From contig PWZC01000257.1 in the NCBI GenBank assembly GCA_003567615.1, positions 1 to 11,131 on the forward strand: a stretch of DNA of 11,131 nucleotides, read 5' to 3'. A model generated the notes under the pieces. The model searched no databases, was not told the DNA's origin, and saw nothing but the letters and a program-made list of their open reading frames with translations. Position numbers and translations under genes: made by a program. Shown piece by piece: positions 1 through 5,600 of the stretch; position 1 is the first letter of the stretch; each line of letters opens with the position of its first letter. This DNA comes from Gemmatimonadota bacterium. GTDB taxonomy: Bacteria; Gemmatimonadota; Gemmatimonadetes; Longimicrobiales; Gaopeijiaceae.

Positions 1-1033
1 CGAGGAAGAGGACGTTGGGCAGCCAGGCCGCCCACACGGCCGGCAAGGTGCCGGCATAGCCCATGGCGCCGGAGACCCGGAAGAGCATGAGGTACAGCAT
101 GGTGGTGGCCAGAGACATTCCGATCCCGTAGGCCGTGCCACCCCGTCGGCTGGAGGTGGCCAGGGGTGCTCCGAACAGGATGATGATGAAGGTGGCGACC
201 GGGATGGCCAACTGCTGCTCCCTCTTGGTCAGGAGCCGCCCGGCGTCTCCGCCGGATCGGATGACCCGTTCCGCCAGGATCCCCAGTTCGGCATAGGTCA
301 TCTCCTCTTCGTCCCGAACCGTATCCAGGAGGTCCCGGGGCGCCTCCGCCAGCGTTTCGGCGGCAAATTCCGTGAATCGGGTCGCCTCCTCCCGTCCATC
401 GGGATGCAGTTCCCGGATCCATCCGTTCTGGAACGTCCACCCCTCCCCCTCGCGCCAGACCGCCTGGTCGGCCAGAATGTGACGGGTGGGTCCGTCCCCG
501 TTGGCCGACCTGCTCTGCAGGGTGACGCCCTGCATCCGGTTGTCTGATGTGGTGAGGCGCCGGGCCGAGAGGGATTCGCCGGCGTCCGTGATGTAGACGA
601 AGTTGCTCCGCCACTCCTGGCGACGTTCACGCTCACCCAGGACCTCTGCCGCGATCTGGTTGGTCCGGGGGACCACCTGGGAGAGGGCCAGGGCTGCACC
701 CGTCAGGACGAGACCCGCCATGACCATGGGGAGGATGAGCCGGTAGAACGAAACCCCGCCCGCCTTGGCCGCCATGACTTCCCGGTTGGTGGTCATGGGA
801 TAGATGGTGAAGACCGAAGCCAGGAGCGCCGCCACCGGAAAGGACCACAGGAAGAAGTTGGGGAACTGATACATATACCCCTGGGCCACCTCAGCCATGG
901 TGAGCCCCCGCTCCAGGTATCGATCGAGGCGGTCGGTGGCGTCTCCCAGGATGAACAGGAGGGGCGCTCCGGTGACGAAGACGAAGAAGAGTTTCAGGAA
1001 CGTCACCAGGACGAAGCGATCCAGGATCCTCAT
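1..1033 (-). CDS. lptG: LptG, LPS export permease (partial, C-terminus beyond the left edge)
   Basis: This is a YjgP/YjgQ-family permease, an inner-membrane subunit of LptB2FG, which extracts lipopolysaccharide from the inner membrane and passes it to the periplasmic Lpt bridge. My translation from the ATG at 1033 is open for 344 codons to the window edge. Visible hydrophobic segments lie near residues 12-31, 58-78, 98-119, 275-293 and 301-321, with a sixth starting near 330. This is the family's 3+3 arrangement around a periplasmic beta-jellyroll domain (about 125-270). The family-typical motif after TM2 is TNREVMAAKAGGVSFYRL (81-98). The family is usually about 360 residues, so only the last part of TM6 and the tail should be missing. 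The start overlaps the lptF stop as ATGA, with an AGGAGA-like site at 1044-1049, indicating translational coupling. LptG rather than LptF is chosen from gene order and the lack of extensions; this is slightly less certain than the family call. Confidence 0.93.
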   Translation of the reverse strand, partial: MRILDRFVLVTFLKLFFVFVTGAPLLFILGDATDRLDRYLERGLTMAEVAQGYMYQFPNFFLWSFPVAALLASVFTIYPMTTNREVMAAKAGGVSFYRLILPMVMAGLVLTGAALALSQVVPRTNQIAAEVLGERERRQEWRSNFVYITDAGESLSARRLTTSDNRMQGVTLQSRSANGDGPTRHILADQAVWREGEGWTFQNGWIRELHPDGREEATRFTEFAAETLAEAPRDLLDTVRDEEEMTYAELGILAERVIRSGGDAGRLLTKREQQLAIPVATFIIILFGAPLATSSRRGGTAYGIGMSLATTMLYLMLFRVSGAMGYAGTLPAVWAAWLPNVLFL

Positions 1034-2457
1034 CGGGCCGGCGTCTCCTGCGGGGCGGACGAAGACATTCTCCCTCTCCCTCGCAGTCGTTGGAGGAAAG
1101 AACCCAGAAGATGCTTGAGCTCGTCCAGGCGACTCCCCCGGTTCGTGGCCATGTCGCGGGCCATGCGGCTGATCAGTGCCACGGCGGGGATGAGGAGCAG
1201 TATGTTGGGCGCCCACATGCCGAACCACGGGTGGATCTGCCCCCGGTCGGCGAACCGCTCGCCCACGATGAGCCCGACCCAGTAGAAGAAGAAGATCCCC
1301 AGAGAGAGCGCGATGACCATGCCCACCCCCCCCTGCGGATAGCGGATGGCCAGCGGAGCCCCCAGGAGCACGAAGACCAGGCACGCGAAGGCGATGGAAT
1401 GCTTCTTGAAGACCTCCACCTGATACTGGTAGACGTTCAGATACTGAACACCCCAGCGGTGGTGGATGACCCGGGACTCCGAGGCCTGCTCCGCCACCAG
1501 GTGGTCGCGGGGAGCCGAAACACGATCTTCATGGAGTGCGATCCGCTCGTCCCCCGCCGGCGCCGGTTCCAGGGCATTCTCCACCGCCCGCTCCGACAGG
1601 GAGAGCATCTCGTCGGCGATGGAATGGGTCTCTTCCAGACTCTGGTCGGCCCGGGACTGGAGCATGGCAATGTTCATTTCACGGTCGCTCCGGGCACCGC
1701 CTCCGGTACGGCGCTCCAGCTCCGTGCCCACGCCCCGGAACGGGATGATCTGGGTCTCGAAATAGAGTCGCTGGAAGCCGCCGGGCCGGGCGTCCGTGGT
1801 CTCGAAGACGACGCCCTCTTCCAGGGTCAGGTAGAGGTCGCGGCGATCCGGAGTGAAGGCCATCTCGCCCCGCTCGGCGACAATGGTCCGGTTTTCCCCC
1901 AGTCTGGACAGATCGTAGATGGTGACGTCGGTGAGCCGATTCGTGGCGTTGTCGATTCCCCTCGCCCGGAGGAAGTAGCGGGTGTCGTCGACGGTATGGA
2001 CCTCATTCACCACCTCTTCCCGCAACTCGAAGGTGGGGCTCTGCCGCCCCACGTCCGCCAGGAGATTGGCGAGCCGGTGATTGGAATCCGGAAGGATCCG
2101 ATCGTTGAAGTAGAGCATCATGCCCGTGAGAACGAGTCCCACCAACCCGATGGGGATGAGAAGCCGAGCCGGATGAACGCCACCCGCTGCCAGCGCCGTG
2201 ATCTCGTTGTTCCCGGTCATGTCCGAGAAGGCGTAGAGAACCGCCACCAGGATCGCCATGGGAAACGTCAGCGCGATGATGTGCGGGAGGGAGAGGAGCA
2301 TGAATTCCAGGATGATCCCGGGATCGAGTCCCTTCCCCACAAGATCCTCCAGCGCACGGGCGACCGCGTTCAGGAAGAGGAGGCCGGTCACCGCGGTGAA
2401 CGCGAAGAGGAAGGGTCCGATGTGGGACCGGATTACGTAGCGGGTCAGAATCCTCAT
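1030..2457 (-). CDS. lptF: LptF, LPS export permease with enlarged domain before TM4
   Basis: This is the second YjgP/YjgQ permease, partner of the downstream LptG in the LptB2FG exporter. I start it at the ATG at 2457 (MRILTRYVIRSH...), which matches the typical N-terminus and the LptG start (MRILDRF). The frame is open upstream to an ATG at 2595, but those 46 residues are hydrophilic and unlike the family. The protein is 475 residues. TM segments lie near 12-32, 52-76, 97-117, 352-371, 377-398 and 411-430. The family motif GNNEITALAAGGVHPARL is at 82-99. A jellyroll domain follows TM3. It is over 100 residues longer than E. coli LptF (366 aa). The excess lies in a charged, partly coiled-coil-like stretch before TM4 (about 255-345) and in a basic C-terminal tail (about 431-475). 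The family is certain; LptF rather than LptG rests on its first position in the pair. Confidence 0.93.
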   Translation of the reverse strand: MRILTRYVIRSHIGPFLFAFTAVTGLLFLNAVARALEDLVGKGLDPGIILEFMLLSLPHIIALTFPMAILVAVLYAFSDMTGNNEITALAAGGVHPARLLIPIGLVGLVLTGMMLYFNDRILPDSNHRLANLLADVGRQSPTFELREEVVNEVHTVDDTRYFLRARGIDNATNRLTDVTIYDLSRLGENRTIVAERGEMAFTPDRRDLYLTLEEGVVFETTDARPGGFQRLYFETQIIPFRGVGTELERRTGGGARSDREMNIAMLQSRADQSLEETHSIADEMLSLSERAVENALEPAPAGDERIALHEDRVSAPRDHLVAEQASESRVIHHRWGVQYLNVYQYQVEVFKKHSIAFACLVFVLLGAPLAIRYPQGGVGMVIALSLGIFFFYWVGLIVGERFADRGQIHPWFGMWAPNILLLIPAVALISRMARDMATNRGSRLDELKHLLGSFLQRLRGRGRMSSSAPQETPAR

Positions 2458-2551
2458 CTGCACCAGGTGTTGGATCGGGGCGACCGTGTGATACGGGAGA
2501 GACCGGTCCGGGCCTCCCCCTTGCTCCTGAACGCCCGGGCTCTTCGGGTCC

Positions 2552-2580
2552 AGTGTAACCCCCAGGCGCGATTCTACAAT
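2552..2580 (-). promoter_or_regulatory. Candidate sigma70-type promoter for lptFG
   Basis: On the minus strand, a -10-like TACACT (2557 to 2552) follows a -35-like TTGTAG (2579 to 2574) with a 16-base spacer. The inferred leader to the lptF ATG is about 88 bases. The -35 matches consensus at only three of six positions, so this is a suggestion from sequence and divergent geometry alone. Confidence 0.25.
2553..2580 (+). promoter_or_regulatory. Candidate sigma70-type promoter for the sprA-like gene
   Basis: TACAAT at 2575-2580 matches the -10 consensus at five of six positions in an otherwise GC-rich intergenic region. GTGTAA at 2553-2558 is a weak -35 with a 16-base spacer. The predicted leader is about 60 bases before the GTG at 2646. 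It overlaps the candidate leftward promoter, so the two directions might compete for RNA polymerase. This is inferred, not demonstrated. Confidence 0.35.
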
Positions 2581-2634
2581 CCCAAACCTACCCAATTCAG
2601 CCAGGAGCGGTCCCTCACCCTCATGCTCCGGACC

Positions 2635-2640
2635 AGGAGA
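2635..2640 (+). promoter_or_regulatory. Ribosome binding site fixing the GTG start of the sprA-like gene
   Basis: AGGAGA lies five bases upstream of the GTG at 2646. The same frame is open back to a TAA at 2556-2558 but contains no ATG, GTG or TTG codon in that stretch, so this site decides the start. Confidence 0.7.
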
Positions 2641-2645
2641 AGCCG

Positions 2646-5600
2646 GTGAATCCCCTGGTGACGGTGGCGCTCCTCATGCTGCTCACCGGGGCCGATACGC
2701 CGCTGCCGTCATCCCCCACACGTGGCGCAGCGGCGTCAGCCTCGGACACCATTCCCACCCCCGCCGCGGATCCCGACACCCTGGCCACGGCCACCCCCGC
2801 CGCGGATTCCGACACCATGGCCACAGCGGCCCCCACCGGACCTCCGCTCCGGCCGGACAGCGATCTGGCCATCCGGATCCGGGCCCGGGGCGAGTTCGGT
2901 GGGGACTGGACCCAGTTTCGGCCGTGCGACGCAGGAATCCAGGGGACGTGTAATCCCGACCTGGTCCCGCAACTGCAACCGGACCTCCTCCTGGGCGTCC
3001 AGGCCGGGGGGGGGATCGCCGATCGGATCTTCCTGGATGTAGACTACGACCAGACCCGGGAGTTCGCCGGGGCGAATCGCTTCCGCGCCTTCTATCAGGG
3101 AAGGGAAGGAGAGCTCCTGCAGCGGGTGGAGGTGGGGGATGTGACCTTTGCCCTCCCTGAGACTCGGTTCCTCACCCGCGGCATCCCGGCCGGGAACTTC
3201 GGGGTCCTGGCCCGGGGCCAGGTGACGGGAGTGGAGCTCCAGACCGTATTCGCCCAGCAGCAGGGGGCCCGCAGGTCCCGGGAGTTCCGCCTGGGTGGGC
3301 AGGGGGGCGAGGTGGGGATCATCCAGGGGGACAGCCTGGTCCTGGACGACGCGGAATACGTCCAGGGCCAGTTCTTCTTCCTCATGGATCCCACGCGTCT
3401 TCAGGGCGCCCCTCATCTGGATGTCCTCTCCCTCCGCCCTGCAGACGCCCCCCCGGAGTTGGCTCCCGGCCCCGAGCCGATCCAGCTCTACCGGATGGAA
3501 CGGGACCCGGTTCTTCGGCAGCAGGTGGAAGGCTACATCCAGGCCGACGCCGTGGCGGAAGGAGCGGGGGGAGTGGTCCGGGAGTCCGGGTGGTTCCGGC
3601 ACCTCCGGCCGGGGATCGACTACTATCTGCACCCCTCCGGTCTCTGGGTGGCCCTCCGCAGTCCGCTCCGTCCCGACGAGGCGCTGGCCGTGACCTACCG
3701 GACCGCCCTGGGCGCAGAGGTGGGCGACTACAATCCGGAGGCTCTGGCCAACCGCGGCGAGGTGCCCACCCTGGAGCTTCTCCGGGCCTCCCGGTCCCAG
3801 CACCAACCCGGCCGTGCCACCTGGGATCGCGAAATGAAGCAGGTCTACCGGATCTCGGGGTCCGACGAGGTGGATCCTGGGTCGGTGGACCTGCGCATCT
3901 CCCTGGGAGAGGAAAGTGGGGGGCGGACCTTCCTCACGGCCCCCGACGGCCGGCGAATTCCCCTCCTCCGCCTCCTGGGCCTGGATGAATCGGCGCCGGT
4001 GGATCAGGTGGATTCCCGCGTCCTCTTCCAACCGGGCCAGGACCTTCTTCGGGATGTGGGGCTCCAGCAGCAGGTTGGGCTGCAGGGGACCTTTCTGGTC
4101 TTTCCCACCCTTCGCCCCTTCATGGAGCCCCCGCCGGTACCGTCGGAGGGCCTGGATGCGGAAGGGGCTCGGGGGATCCTTGGGGCAGACGCAAATCGAC
4201 GCATCTATGAGACGGTGGATCCGCTGGAGCGGGAGGCCGCCGGTCTCTTCCGCCTGAACCTCACGGCGGAGGTCCGGAGCCTGGGGGTGACCACCACGGT
4301 GGCGCTGGGAGCCTTCGGCATCCGGGAGGGAAGTGAACGGATCTACCTGGGCGACCGGCTCCTGCAACCCGCCGTGGATTACATCCTGGATCCCGGCACC
4401 GGCGTCCTCACCCTTCTCCAACCCGGTGCGCTCCTGGCGCGCACCTCCTCGGACCGGTTGCAGGTTTCCTGGGAGCAGGCCGCCGTATTCCGCATCGCAC
4501 CCACCTCCATCGTAGGGGCCAGCGCATCGCTCCCTGCCGGTGGGGCCGGCCGGGTGGAGTTCATGGGGCTCTACCAACTGGAGCAGGAGAGGGTGAACCG
4601 GCCTCTGTTCGGAGCCGAACCTGCCTCGCTGGGCATGGTCGGCGTCCGGTCGGCGCTGGCGTGGGAACTGCCCGGCGTCGACGGCTTCCTCCAGCGGTTC
4701 CACAACGGATCGACGGAGGAGGTCGGGGCCCACTTCCGCATGGATGGGGAGGTGGCCGTCTCCCTCCCCAATCCCAATGTGTCGGGGGATGCGTACCTGG
4801 ACGATTTCAACGCCGGAAACGAGCGGACGCTCTCACTGGTTTCGTCGGCCTGGCAGTTGGGGAGTCGCCCGGCCTTCAGGAGGGGAGCGGAGGAGGTGCT
4901 GCCGGCGGAGCTCGACGCCGAATCGGTGGGCTCCCTGGTCTGGCAGCACACGTGGGTGGAGGAGGGGGTGGCCGGAGACTCCCTGGGAATCTTCGAGGGG
5001 TTCCTCTCCCAGGACGAGGTGGACCAACAGATCGGCTTTGCCGGGAGCCAGACCCGCGAGACCGGGCTTCGCCTCACCTTCGGTCGGGAGGAGGGGCCGG
5101 GCGCCTTCCCGGACGGCCCCCGCTGGCGCTCCGTCACCACCCTGATTTCGCCCACCGGCGCCGACCTGACCCAGACGGAGTACCTCGACCTGTATGTGGC
5201 CGACGGGGCCGATCTGACCCTGGTCTTCGATCTGGGACTCGTGAGCGAGGACGCCTTCTTCGTGGATGCCCAGGGCCGAACCTCCGGGATCCATCCCCGG
5301 ACCGGCCGGCCCTGGGGGCAGGGCGTCCTGGACCAGGAGGCGGATCCCCTGCGCGGAGAGGTATGGGGTCCCGAGGCAGATGCCCGCGGGGTCTGGCCCG
5401 AGGAGTGCCGGGCCGACCCGGGGCGGGTCTACCGACTCGGGGATCCACGAGCCAACTGTACCCGGGGGAACGGCCGGCGCGATAGCGAGGACCTGAACCA
5501 GAACGGGGTCCTGGACACGGAGGAGCGCTACATCCGGTACGTACTGACGCTGGGGTCCGCGTCTCCGTACCTGGTGCGGGACCGAGCCCAGACCGGTACC

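Noticed and set aside
2455..2595. Upstream ATG at 2595 as the start of lptF
   Set aside because: The 46 added residues are hydrophilic, lack family similarity, and would cover the likely promoter region. The ATG at 2457 gives the usual MRILTRYV-type start.
1090..2649. A 519-codon open frame on the plus strand opposite lptF
   Set aside because: It mirrors lptF codons, is rich in Arg/Pro/Gly/Glu/His with no recognisable domain, and GC-rich genes commonly leave such antisense frames open. The opposite strand has clear transmembrane and family motifs.
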